Part shown: one piece after another, positions 9,601 through 17,759 of the stretch
Layout: each line of letters starts with the position of its first letter
How positions within the stretch are numbered: the first letter of the stretch is position 1
Origin: Chloroflexota bacterium
Lineage (GTDB): Bacteria > Chloroflexota > Anaerolineae > DTLA01
Length of the DNA: 50,378 nt
Reading direction: 5' to 3'
Assembly (NCBI GenBank): GCA_014874485.1
Contig: JADBJK010000049.1
Span: 1 to 50,378 of the forward strand
Program-made: the position numbers and the translations under genes
The notes under the pieces: model-generated
Databases searched by the model: none
What the model saw: only the letters and a program-made list of their open reading frames with translations
What the model was told of the DNA's origin: nothing

Positions 9601-12600
9601 TCCGCCGTGGCTGTGCCCATTCTGTACGAGGGGGCCGTGGCGGGCGTCATCAGCCTGCGCTCCATGGAAGTCCAGGCCTTTGACGAGGACACGGTCAGGT
9701 TCCTGGAAGCGCTGGCCAACCAGGCGGGCGTGGCCATCGGCAACGCCTGGCGGTATCAGGAGCAGGTGCGCCTTGGGGCCAGCCTGAGCCGTCGCGCCGA
9801 GCAGTTGCGCAGCCTGCTGGAAATCGGCAACGCGCTCCGCATGAACCTGTCGCTGGAAGAGGTGCTGGATCAGATCGTCTACGCCATTCCCGACACGACG
9901 GGGTTCAACCTGGCGCTGTTGAGTGTGGTGGAGGGCGATCCGCCCTACCTGCGGCGCGTGGCGGCGGCGGGGCTGCCCATCGCCGTCTTTGAGGAGATGC
10001 GACGGGTGCGCCAGCCGCTGGAGCGGTTCACCCGCATCATGCGCGACGAGTACCGCATCAGCCAGTCCTACTTCTTCCCGCACCAGAAGGCGCACGAGTG
10101 GCAGGAGGGCCTCCACGTCTATACCCCGCCAGCGCCAGAGGAGGAGGAATGGGAGCAGGGCAAATGGCATCCCGAAGACATGCTCATCATTCCCCTGCAC
10201 TCGTCGTCGGGCGAGATTCTGGGCCTGCTGAGCGTGGACGAGCCGCGCGACGGGCGAGTGCCCACCCGCGCCGTGGTGGAGGCGCTGGAGATTTTCGCCA
10301 ACCAGGCGGCCATCGCCATTGAGAACGCGCAACTGTACGAGAAGCAGTTGGCGCAGAGCCAACTGATGGCCCGCCGCGCCGAGCAACTGAGCAACCTGCT
10401 CAACTTCGGCAACGCCCTGAAGGCCGAGATGAGCCTGGACCAGGTCTGCCGCGAAATCGCCGAGGCCGCGCACAAGCAGATGGGGTATCGCCTCGTGGCG
10501 CTGAACCTGATTGACGGCGAAGACCCCAGCCTGGTGCGGGTGGTGGCGACGGCGGGCCTGGGCGAGGATGCGGCGGTTTCGTCCGCGCCCTTCCCCCGCT
10601 CCGCGCTGGAAAGCCTGCTGGACGAGCGGTACCGCATCAGCCAGTCGTACCTCATCACGGGCGACGGCAAGGGCGCACTGGAAGGGAGCGGCGCGCCCGT
10701 GTACGTGCCCGATTTGGGCGAGCGCGAGCCAGGCGAGTGGCAGCCGACCGATGCCCTCATCGTCCCGCTGACCGGCAGCAAGGGACACATCGGCTACCTG
10801 TCGCTGGATGACCCCGTGAGCCGCCGCAGGCCCGAACCGGAAGACATCGCCGCGCTGGAGGTGTTCGCCAACCAGGCGGCCATCGGCATTGAGAACGCCA
10901 TGCTCTACGAGAACGTCATCTCGCGCATGCGCGAAATCTCGGCCATGTACGACGTGAGCCGTGGGTTGGTCTCCACGCTGGACCCGGAGGAGATGCTGGA
11001 GGACGTGCTGAGCGCGCTCCAGCAGTCGGCAGGGTACGACAACTGCGCATTCCTGCTGCTGGACCCGGTTACCGATGACCTGGTGGTGCGCGCCGCCGTG
11101 GGGTATATGGAGGACATCAAGGGCATGCGCATCCAGGTGGGGCGCGAGGGGATCACCGGCTGGGTGGCCGAGAACAAGCAGCCGCTGGTGGTGCCGGACG
11201 TTACCCAGGACGCGCGTTACATCCAGAAGGATTCCCAGACCCGCTCGGAAATCGCCGTGCCCATGATGGTGGGCAACCGCCTCATCGGCGTCCTGGACGC
11301 GCAGAGCAGCCAGTCGGATGCCTTCGGCGAGCGGGATTTGCGCATCCTGTCGGCGGTGGCCGCGCAGACGGCGGTGGCCATTGAGAACAGCCGCCTGTAC
11401 GAGGAGACGCGCCGACGCGCCACCCAGTTGGAGGCCACCAGCGAGGTCGGGCGGCGCATCGCGTCCATCCTGGGCCTGGACGAACTGCTGACCGAAGTGG
11501 TGGAACTGGTGCACGAGACGTTCAACTACGACCACGTGCACGTGTTCCTGATTGACCCCGACACGCAGGAGGCCGTGTACCGCGCGGGCAACGGCTCTGT
11601 GGGCCGCGCTATCCGCGAAGAAGGGCTGCGGCTCAAGGTGGGCCAGGAAGGGATGATCGGCCACGCCGCCAGCACCCGCCAGCCCCTCATCGCCAACGAC
11701 GTAACCAAGGACCCGTACTACGTGCCGCACCCGCTGCTGGCCGACACGCGCTCGGAGTGCACCGTCCCGCTGGTCATCGGCGACCGCGTCATCGGCGTGC
11801 TGGACGTGCAGAGCCACGAGTTGGACGCCTTCGGCGACGATGACCTGTTCCTCTTGCAGACGTTTGGCGACCAGTTGGCTGTGGCCATTGAGAACGCACG
11901 CCTGTTTGAGGAATCCGAGCGGCGCATTCGCTCGCTGGCCGTGCTGAACCGCATCGGCCAGACCATCAGTTCCACGCTGGACTTGCCGGCGATCTTGGAA
12001 GAAGCGTATCAGCAGATCGCCCAGTTGATTGATGCGTCCAACTTCTACATCGCCTTCTACGACGAGGAGAATGACGAGGTATCCTTCCCGCTGGCGATTG
12101 AGGAAGGCGAGCGCGTAACCTGGCAGAGCCGTCGCGGGACGCGCAGCCTGACCGAGCACATCATCCGCACGCGGCAGCCGCTGTTCCTGCCCGAGAACGT
12201 GGTGGAGGTCGCCACCGAGATTCTGGGCAATCCGCCGGTGGGCAGGCCCGCGCTGTCGTGGATGGGCGTGCCCATGATCGTGGGCGAGAAGGTCATCGGC
12301 GTGATCGCCGTGCAGAGTTACGCCAAGCCGCGCGCCTACTCCGAAGAAGACCTGAACGTGCTGCAGACCATCGCCGCGCAGGTGGCCACGGCAGTGCAGA
12401 ACGCCCGCCTGTTCCAGGAGACGCGCCAGAGCGCCGAGGAGATGCGCCTGCTGTACGACCTGGGCGTGGCCCTCAGCGAGACGCTGGAACTGGACCGGGT
12501 GCTCGCCCTCATCGCCCAGAGCGCCCTGCAACTCACCCACACGCAGATCGCCACGCTGTACGTCAAGGGAGCGGGCGAGGACGAACTGACCTTCAAGGTG

Positions 12601-15450
12601 GTGTCAGACCCGCCCGAATGGGCGCAGCAGGTTGAGGTCCACAAGCCGCGCGCCAAGGGGCTGACGGCGCAAATCCTGAAGTCGGGCAAGCCCCTCGTCC
12701 TGGACGACGTGGCGCAGGATGACCGCGTTAGCCCGGTGATCAAGCAGATGGGCATCCGGTCCATGCTGGGCGTGCCGGTGCAAGTGGAAGGCCAGACCAT
12801 CGGCGTGCTGTTCGCAGGTTCCACCGAACCCCACCACTTCGGCGACAGGGACGTGTCGCTGGTTAACTTCCTGGTGAACCAGGCTTCGCGCGCCATCCGC
12901 AACGCCCAGTTGTACGAGGAGATCACGCGCCTGAACTCGGAACTGGAGGCGCGTGTGGAGCAGCGCACGCGCGAACTGGCCAAGGCCAACGAGGAACTCA
13001 CCATTGAGCGCGACCGCACCGAGGCCCTGTACCGCATCGCCCGCGAGTTGAGCCAGACGCTGGACCTGAACCGCGTCATGAGCCGCGCCCTGCAACTGCT
13101 CAAGGAATCCATCGGCATGAAGCGGGGTTCCATTCTTCTGCTGGATCAGCAGACGGGCAAACTGGTGCACCGCGCATCGCTGACACGGGGCACGATGGAG
13201 CAGGGCGAGGCCTCGCGGACATTCAGTGTGGGCGTTGGACTGGCCGGGTGGGTGCTCCAACACCGCCAGGCCGTCATCGTCGCTGAGGTAACGAAGGACA
13301 AACGCTGGATCACAGCGGCCGGCGAGGAGACGGTCCGCTCGGCGCTGTCGGTGCCGCTCCAGGCCGGCGAGGACATCCTCGGCGTGCTGACGCTGGCCGA
13401 CCCGCGGCCCGATTACTTCAGCGAGGTGCACCTGAAGATGGTAACCGCCGCGGCGACGCAGATCGCCACGGCCATCGGCAACGCCGAACTGTACCGCCTC
13501 ATCCAGGAGCAGGCGGACCGGCTGGGCGACATGTTGCGCATGCAGCAGACCGAAGCATCCAAGACCCGCGCCATCCTGGAAGGCATCGCCGACGGAGTGG
13601 TGGTTACCGACACCGATGGGCGCATCATCCTGTTCAACGACGCCGCCGAGCGCATTCTGGGCGTGCCGCGCAGCGTGGTGATGAACGAGAACGTGCACGC
13701 GCTGCCGGCCACGCTGTCGGCGGGGGCCGAGATGGCGGCGCGCGGCCTGGCCGCTGTGAGCCGCTGGGTGGGCATCGCGTCGCGCCAGGGGCCGCAGATG
13801 GAGGAGCGCTTCGCCGTGGGCAACAAGGTGGCCAGCGTGCGCGTGGCTCCGGTGATGATGGGCGACGAGTTGCTGGGCACGGTGGCGCTGTTCCGCGACA
13901 TCTCCAAGGAGGTGGAGGCCGAGCGCGTCAAGAATGAGTTTATCTCCACCGTGTCCCACGAGTTGCGCACGCCCATGACCTCTATCAAGGGCTACACCGA
14001 CCTGCTGTTCATGCAGGCGGCCGGCCCCATCACCGACGCCCAGCGCAAGTTCCTGACCGTCATCAAGTCCAACGCCGACCGCCTGGCGACGCTGGTGAAC
14101 GACCTGCTGGATATCTCGCGGATTGAGACGGGCCGCATCCGCCTGGACCGCCAGCCCACCGATGCCGCCAAGGTCATCCAGGACGTGGTAACGGCGCTGC
14201 GCACCAAGTCGGAGGAGAAGCAACTGACGGTTACGGTCAAGGTCAAATCGCCGCTGCCGCCGGTGTACGCCGACCGCGACCGCCTGACCCAGATTCTCAC
14301 CAACCTGGTGGACAACGCCTGTCGGTACACGCCCGCGGGCGGGAAGATCACCGTGTCGGCGCGGCGCGTGTCCGACAAGGTGCAGATTGACGTGGCCGAC
14401 ACCGGCATCGGCATCTCGCCCGAGGACCAGAAGAAGGTCTTTGACCGCTTCTATCGGGCCGACCATCCGGTGGTGCAGGAGACGGGCGGAACCGGCCTGG
14501 GCCTGGCCATCGTGAAGTCGTTCGTGGAGATGCACGGCGGCACCATCTGGCTCAAGAGCGAGTTGGGCAAGGGGTCCACCTTCAGTTTCACCATGCCCAT
14601 CGCCGTATTTGACCAGCCGCTGCCGCCGCGAGAAGAGGTTACGGAAGAGGCCGAACCCATCGGCGCGGGCAAGCGCATCCTCGTGGTGGAGGACGAGCCG
14701 GACATCGCCAACCTGGTGGCGCACCACCTGACCGAAGAAGGGTACGAGGTGCTCACCTGCGGCCGGGGCGATGAGGTCATGGACATCGCCCTGCGCGAGA
14801 AGCCGCACCTCATCACGCTGGACATCCGACTGCCGGGCAAGGATGGGTTTGAGGTCCTCAGTGAGTTGAAGGCGAACCCGGAAACCACAGACATCCCCGT
14901 CGTCATCCTGTCCATCGTGCCCGACCCCGACCGGGCCTACCGTCTGGGCGCGGTGGACTACCTGGGCAAGCCGGTGGATGAGAAGCGGCTCGTCAACACG
15001 GTGCACTCCATCCTGTTCGCCCATGACCTCGTGCTCATCTGCGACGACAACGAGGACACGCAGAAACTGCTGCGCGAGGTGCTGGAGCGCAATGGGTTCG
15101 TGGCGCGGGCGGTGTCGGACGGCCGCCAGGTGTTGGCTGTGGCCGAGAGGGAGCGCCCCGGCCTCATCCTGCTGGACCTGAAGATGCCCGGACTGGACGG
15201 CTATTCCGTGCTGGAGCAACTGAAGCGGAACCCGAACACCGCCGACATACCGGTCATCGTGATGACGGCCAGCATCGCCGAGGACAAGGTCAAGCGCGAG
15301 CGGGCGCTGGCCCTGGGGGCCACCAAGTTCATGACCAAGCCCTTCTCCATCCCGGAATTGGTGGAGGAGGTGCGAAAGACGCTGGAGGCCAAGGCCAAGC
15401 CGAACGAAAAGGCGAAGCCGGACGAAGGCGCTGCCGCCAGCGCAGAATAG
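6679..15450 (+). CDS. Giant membrane hybrid histidine kinase with twelve GAF domains
   Basis: A 2923-residue sensor kinase read from the ATG at 6679. Residues 1-165 hold about six hydrophobic segments. Twelve GAF domains follow in tandem, at roughly 7230, 7740, 8240, 8745, 9270, 9790, 10370, 10930, 11420, 11935, 12440 and 13020, joined by coiled linkers ending in AIENARLYEE-like motifs. Then come a PAS domain (13560-13910), HisKA with the phospho-accepting His2427 in VSHELRTP, HATPase_c with N, G1 and G2 boxes (DNACRYTP, DTGIGIS, GTGLGLAIVKS), and two receiver domains with Asp2715 and Asp2833. GAF6 and GAF7 form a sub-pair with insertions and a shared YRISQSY motif, a sign of internal duplication. 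Ligands of the GAF domains are unknown; no chromophore-binding Cys motif was recognised. All kinase and receiver residues look intact. Confidence 0.95.
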   Translation: MNISRGRLRAQQVVVWLYWFGWLYALISSLANQGRVGLWTLGLLVAQVLLLRIRAVRAFRERHAFLGLLAVEVPFSVAVFYLTGGRTSPASILPYFLVGLGAAHLPLVALAAYVAGIAIAFLLPLVPPLWPSGEPIRWSYLITGLFSYYALAYIVRYLVQAEQRERAEHLESQEVLAQSRRRVNELTALQRISRQLSSTLELDKLLPMIVEETVAATPATHGALLLVDESTGKLALREAYGYTPDQIMAYRGLDFDSTKTVVGRVRETGQPALIPDVSQDPDYFALVPETRSEVAVPIRIGNVVVGVLNLEARTPQAFTDADVHFLEAIADQAALALANAQLYTATDRTLARRVEELGAMSEITRELASTLDLHRVLDLLIARAIQATGATSALAGLYDPETDTLELLAQRNYPTLITPEGDMQRPAPGGITMRVVRTGRPALVPDVTKDPDYVPALPDTRSQLTVPIRYENQVLGVLNLESNRPGAFTTDNLAFVENLANQAAVAVRNARLYDQELRRFQEISLLNEVGQAIAGSLDLESTLQTILESARRLLDYYVAEVNLWDEDQGVMVTCAAAGEPGYLTQVGTTYTPDQGYTGWITRNQKPLFIPDTRARTDVRPRFSLEEAPYRSYIGVPLMKGQKLVGTLEMAADRPNAFSQQDLRLLQAIAGQAAVAIENARLYEETQARVDEMAGLFQIAGIVTSTLDMEQMLQETLRKAADLLKAEKMALLLYNETTNRLEARASAVVGLPPDEAEALSIDAQTPDFAYGVFRTGRPFRSSDAPNDKRIIPAYRPLIQKYGFRTVLSVPLRTQDVVLGELHAGNKRDGTFSAEDERLLATIAAQLAAGIQNLRLYQRTDEQLRHQVDQMTALQRITRELNATLELERILEVVITEAIRATRASHGNIALLDVESGKFHIAAYKGYTEEEEAILKKMVLGDGPSVAEDAIRSAKSVIVADARKETRPVCIRKGTLSAVAVPILYEGAVAGVISLRSMEVQAFDEDTVRFLEALANQAGVAIGNAWRYQEQVRLGASLSRRAEQLRSLLEIGNALRMNLSLEEVLDQIVYAIPDTTGFNLALLSVVEGDPPYLRRVAAAGLPIAVFEEMRRVRQPLERFTRIMRDEYRISQSYFFPHQKAHEWQEGLHVYTPPAPEEEEWEQGKWHPEDMLIIPLHSSSGEILGLLSVDEPRDGRVPTRAVVEALEIFANQAAIAIENAQLYEKQLAQSQLMARRAEQLSNLLNFGNALKAEMSLDQVCREIAEAAHKQMGYRLVALNLIDGEDPSLVRVVATAGLGEDAAVSSAPFPRSALESLLDERYRISQSYLITGDGKGALEGSGAPVYVPDLGEREPGEWQPTDALIVPLTGSKGHIGYLSLDDPVSRRRPEPEDIAALEVFANQAAIGIENAMLYENVISRMREISAMYDVSRGLVSTLDPEEMLEDVLSALQQSAGYDNCAFLLLDPVTDDLVVRAAVGYMEDIKGMRIQVGREGITGWVAENKQPLVVPDVTQDARYIQKDSQTRSEIAVPMMVGNRLIGVLDAQSSQSDAFGERDLRILSAVAAQTAVAIENSRLYEETRRRATQLEATSEVGRRIASILGLDELLTEVVELVHETFNYDHVHVFLIDPDTQEAVYRAGNGSVGRAIREEGLRLKVGQEGMIGHAASTRQPLIANDVTKDPYYVPHPLLADTRSECTVPLVIGDRVIGVLDVQSHELDAFGDDDLFLLQTFGDQLAVAIENARLFEESERRIRSLAVLNRIGQTISSTLDLPAILEEAYQQIAQLIDASNFYIAFYDEENDEVSFPLAIEEGERVTWQSRRGTRSLTEHIIRTRQPLFLPENVVEVATEILGNPPVGRPALSWMGVPMIVGEKVIGVIAVQSYAKPRAYSEEDLNVLQTIAAQVATAVQNARLFQETRQSAEEMRLLYDLGVALSETLELDRVLALIAQSALQLTHTQIATLYVKGAGEDELTFKVVSDPPEWAQQVEVHKPRAKGLTAQILKSGKPLVLDDVAQDDRVSPVIKQMGIRSMLGVPVQVEGQTIGVLFAGSTEPHHFGDRDVSLVNFLVNQASRAIRNAQLYEEITRLNSELEARVEQRTRELAKANEELTIERDRTEALYRIARELSQTLDLNRVMSRALQLLKESIGMKRGSILLLDQQTGKLVHRASLTRGTMEQGEASRTFSVGVGLAGWVLQHRQAVIVAEVTKDKRWITAAGEETVRSALSVPLQAGEDILGVLTLADPRPDYFSEVHLKMVTAAATQIATAIGNAELYRLIQEQADRLGDMLRMQQTEASKTRAILEGIADGVVVTDTDGRIILFNDAAERILGVPRSVVMNENVHALPATLSAGAEMAARGLAAVSRWVGIASRQGPQMEERFAVGNKVASVRVAPVMMGDELLGTVALFRDISKEVEAERVKNEFISTVSHELRTPMTSIKGYTDLLFMQAAGPITDAQRKFLTVIKSNADRLATLVNDLLDISRIETGRIRLDRQPTDAAKVIQDVVTALRTKSEEKQLTVTVKVKSPLPPVYADRDRLTQILTNLVDNACRYTPAGGKITVSARRVSDKVQIDVADTGIGISPEDQKKVFDRFYRADHPVVQETGGTGLGLAIVKSFVEMHGGTIWLKSELGKGSTFSFTMPIAVFDQPLPPREEVTEEAEPIGAGKRILVVEDEPDIANLVAHHLTEEGYEVLTCGRGDEVMDIALREKPHLITLDIRLPGKDGFEVLSELKANPETTDIPVVILSIVPDPDRAYRLGAVDYLGKPVDEKRLVNTVHSILFAHDLVLICDDNEDTQKLLREVLERNGFVARAVSDGRQVLAVAERERPGLILLDLKMPGLDGYSVLEQLKRNPNTADIPVIVMTASIAEDKVKRERALALGATKFMTKPFSIPELVEEVRKTLEAKAKPNEKAKPDEGAAASAE

Positions 15451-15477
15451 ATTATCTCCTGGGGTTAGGTTGCTGGG

Positions 15478-15855
15478 ATGCCGAGAATCGTTGTGGCCGA
15501 AGACGAGCGGGACATTCTGGAGTTGATCCGCTTCGTGCTGGAATTCAACGGGTTTGAAGTGGTAACCGCGAGCAACGGAGAGGAGGCCGTGCAGCAGGCG
15601 CTGGCGGTGATGCCCGACCTGGTGCTCATGGACGTGCGGATGCCGCGCATGACAGGGCACCAGGCGTGCCAGGCGCTGAAGGCGAACCCGAAGACCAAGG
15701 ACATCCCCGTGGTGTTTCTCTCGGCTCGCGGGCAAGAGGCTGACATCAAACAGGGGCTTTCGCTGGGGGCGGCGGACTATATTCTCAAGCCGTTCTCGCC
15801 CGAGGAATTGCCCAACCGGTTGCGAAACGTGCTGGCGGCCGCCCAAGCCAAGTGA
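15478..15855 (+). CDS. Single-domain (CheY-like) response regulator
   Basis: A 125-residue receiver domain with no output domain. It has the acidic pair EDE (8-10), phospho-acceptor Asp52 (LVLMDVRMPR), a Ser in the switch position (VVFLSARG) and the DYILKPF lysine motif. It is 27 bp after the giant kinase and probably receives phosphate from it, giving three receivers (two fused, one free) for one kinase, as in a phosphorelay. Only a weak ribosome binding site is seen, so it may depend on translation of the kinase. Confidence 0.93.
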   Translation: MPRIVVAEDERDILELIRFVLEFNGFEVVTASNGEEAVQQALAVMPDLVLMDVRMPRMTGHQACQALKANPKTKDIPVVFLSARGQEADIKQGLSLGAADYILKPFSPEELPNRLRNVLAAAQAK

Positions 15856-15879
15856 GCCGCGGGTGGCCAGGGAGCGGCG

Positions 15880-16659
15880 ATGAGCGTCATCCTCATTGAG
15901 GAGCGAATCATCCACTACGAGACACTGGGGCGAGGCAAGCCGCTGATCTTTCTGCACGGCTGGCTCGGCTCGTGGCGCTACTGGATGCACGCCATGGAGG
16001 CGCTGTCCGAGAACTACCGCACGCACGCCTTTGACCTGTGGGGGTACGGCGACTCGGACAAGCAAGGCGGCCGCCACGACCTGGACTCGTACCTGCGCCT
16101 GCTGGAAGCCTTCATGGATCAGATGGGTATCCTCAAGGCCCCACTGGTGGCCCACAGCCTGGGCGGTATCCTGGCGACGCACTTCGCGGCAAGACACCCC
16201 GAGCGCGTGCCGCGGCTGGCCTTGGTGAGCACGCCGCTCAGCGAGGCGGGGCTGAACGCCGGCGCCATCCTCGGCAGGTCGCCCCTCGGCAAGTTCCAGC
16301 AGAAGCGGCAGATCACCCACGACATCGTGTGGCAGGACATCGCTCGCATCGCGCCGAACGCGCTGGACGAGAGCCTGGCGAGCCTCAAGGGGTTTGACAT
16401 CCGGCCGCTGCTCGGCCAGTTGCAGGTGCCCGCGCTCCTCGTGTACGGGCGCAAGGATGGGCTGGTGGACCCTGGCCAGGCGGCGGGATTGGAGGGCAAC
16501 AACCCGCGCGTGCGGGTCCTCGCCATGGACGACTCTCGCCACTTCCCCATGCTGGACGAGGTGGGCCGGTTCAACCGCCTGCTGGCCGACTTCCTGGAGA
16601 TCGGGGACGACCTGACCCAATTGGAACTGAAGACGGAATGGCGGCGGCGCACCCATTGA
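15880..16659 (+). CDS. Alpha/beta hydrolase (second paralogue)
   Basis: A 259-residue alpha/beta hydrolase with a complete triad: Ser in AHSLGG, Asp in GRKDGLVDP, His in DSRHFPMLDE. The segment FLHGWLGSWRYWMHAMEALS is almost the same as in the hydrolase at 1620-2408, so the two are paralogues at either side of the sensor cluster. It has an AGGGAG site before the ATG at 15880 and lies 24 bp after the response regulator. The substrate is unknown; a role in lipid or ester turnover linked to the acyl-reductase homologue is inference. Confidence 0.85.
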   Translation: MSVILIEERIIHYETLGRGKPLIFLHGWLGSWRYWMHAMEALSENYRTHAFDLWGYGDSDKQGGRHDLDSYLRLLEAFMDQMGILKAPLVAHSLGGILATHFAARHPERVPRLALVSTPLSEAGLNAGAILGRSPLGKFQQKRQITHDIVWQDIARIAPNALDESLASLKGFDIRPLLGQLQVPALLVYGRKDGLVDPGQAAGLEGNNPRVRVLAMDDSRHFPMLDEVGRFNRLLADFLEIGDDLTQLELKTEWRRRTH

Positions 16660-16681
16660 CGTCAAACACAATGGAGGCCCT

Positions 16682-17626
16682 ATGCGGGTTCTGATCACAG
16701 GCGGGGCAGGGTTCATCGGCGCGGCGTTGGCCAATCGCCTGGTGGCCGAGGGACACCACGTCCGCGTGCTGGACGATTTGAGCGCGGGCGACCCGGCGCG
16801 TCTGGACCGCCGCGTCGTCTTCACCCGAGGCGATGTGCGCGATGTCCCCAAACTCTGGACGCTCCTTCAGGGCATTTCCTGCGTGTACCACCTGGCGGCG
16901 CGCGTGTCGGTCCCCGAGTCGGTCCTCTACCCCCGCGAGTACAACGACGTGAACGTGGGCGGCACGGTGGCGGTGATGCAGGCGGCGCGCGACGCGGGCG
17001 TGGGGCGGGTCGTCTTCGCCTCGTCGGGCGCGGTGTACGGCGACCAGGAGACGCAGCCCGTCTCGGAGAGCGCCTGGCCGCACCCGCGCTCGCCCTACGC
17101 CGTGAGCAAACTGGCCTCGGAACTGTACGTGAACACCCTGGGCGCACTGTACGGCATTGAGACCGTGAGCCTTCGGATTTTCAACGCCTATGGCGCGGGG
17201 CAGTTTGTCCCGGCGGCCCACGCGCCCGTCATCCCGTTCTTCCTCAAGCAGGCGCTGTCGGGCGGCTCGGTCATCGTGTTCGGCACGGGCCAACAGACCC
17301 GCGACTTCGTGTACATAGACGACGTGGTGGACGCGCTGGTGGCGGCATCCGAGGCGACGGGGGTCAACCGCCAGGTCATCAACGTCGGTTCGGGCCAGGA
17401 GACCAGCGTCCGCGCCCTGGTGGACCTGATCGCCGAGGCCATCGGGCGCGAGGTGCACTCGCTGCACAGCCAGGCCGACACGGGCGGCGTCTCGCGCCTG
17501 GTGGCCGACCTGACGCGGGCGCGGGCGCTGCTGGGCTACGCGCCCAAGGTGGACGTGCGCGCCGGGCTGCGGCTCATGCTCCAGCACGACCCCTACCTCC
17601 GCGACCTCATGCGCCGCGACGCGTGA
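16682..17626 (+). CDS. NAD-dependent sugar-nucleotide epimerase/dehydratase
   Basis: A 314-residue short-chain dehydrogenase of the extended class, close to UDP-glucose 4-epimerase (GalE-like). The NAD-binding loop GGAGFIGAAL is at residues 7-16. Later motifs are FASSGAVYGD (Ser of the triad), YAVSKLASE (Tyr and Lys), and the substrate-binding IFNAYG and TRDFVYIDD segments. It converts nucleotide sugars for polysaccharide synthesis. The product may serve the glycosyltransferases at 20505-24650, which lie on the other strand. It is 22 bp after the hydrolase and may be the last gene of that transcript. Exact sugar not predictable. Confidence 0.88.
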   Translation: MRVLITGGAGFIGAALANRLVAEGHHVRVLDDLSAGDPARLDRRVVFTRGDVRDVPKLWTLLQGISCVYHLAARVSVPESVLYPREYNDVNVGGTVAVMQAARDAGVGRVVFASSGAVYGDQETQPVSESAWPHPRSPYAVSKLASELYVNTLGALYGIETVSLRIFNAYGAGQFVPAAHAPVIPFFLKQALSGGSVIVFGTGQQTRDFVYIDDVVDALVAASEATGVNRQVINVGSGQETSVRALVDLIAEAIGREVHSLHSQADTGGVSRLVADLTRARALLGYAPKVDVRAGLRLMLQHDPYLRDLMRRDA

Positions 17627-17759
17627 ATTCGGCCACGGGTTCACCGCAGAGACGCAGAGCGGGGTGGGGGCGGCCGTTCCGGGGATTCCTCGGCGTTTTC
17701 CGCGCTCTCGGTTGAGAGGCTCATCGCACGCTTGCGCGGCCTACCAGTGGGGAGTGATT

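Noticed and set aside
6991-16851. Very long open frames on the minus strand opposite the giant kinase (about 1849 and 1415 codons)
   Set aside because: They are shadows produced by high GC and codon bias of the plus-strand gene; they have no start context or domain-like sequence, while the plus strand has twelve clear GAF domains and an intact kinase.
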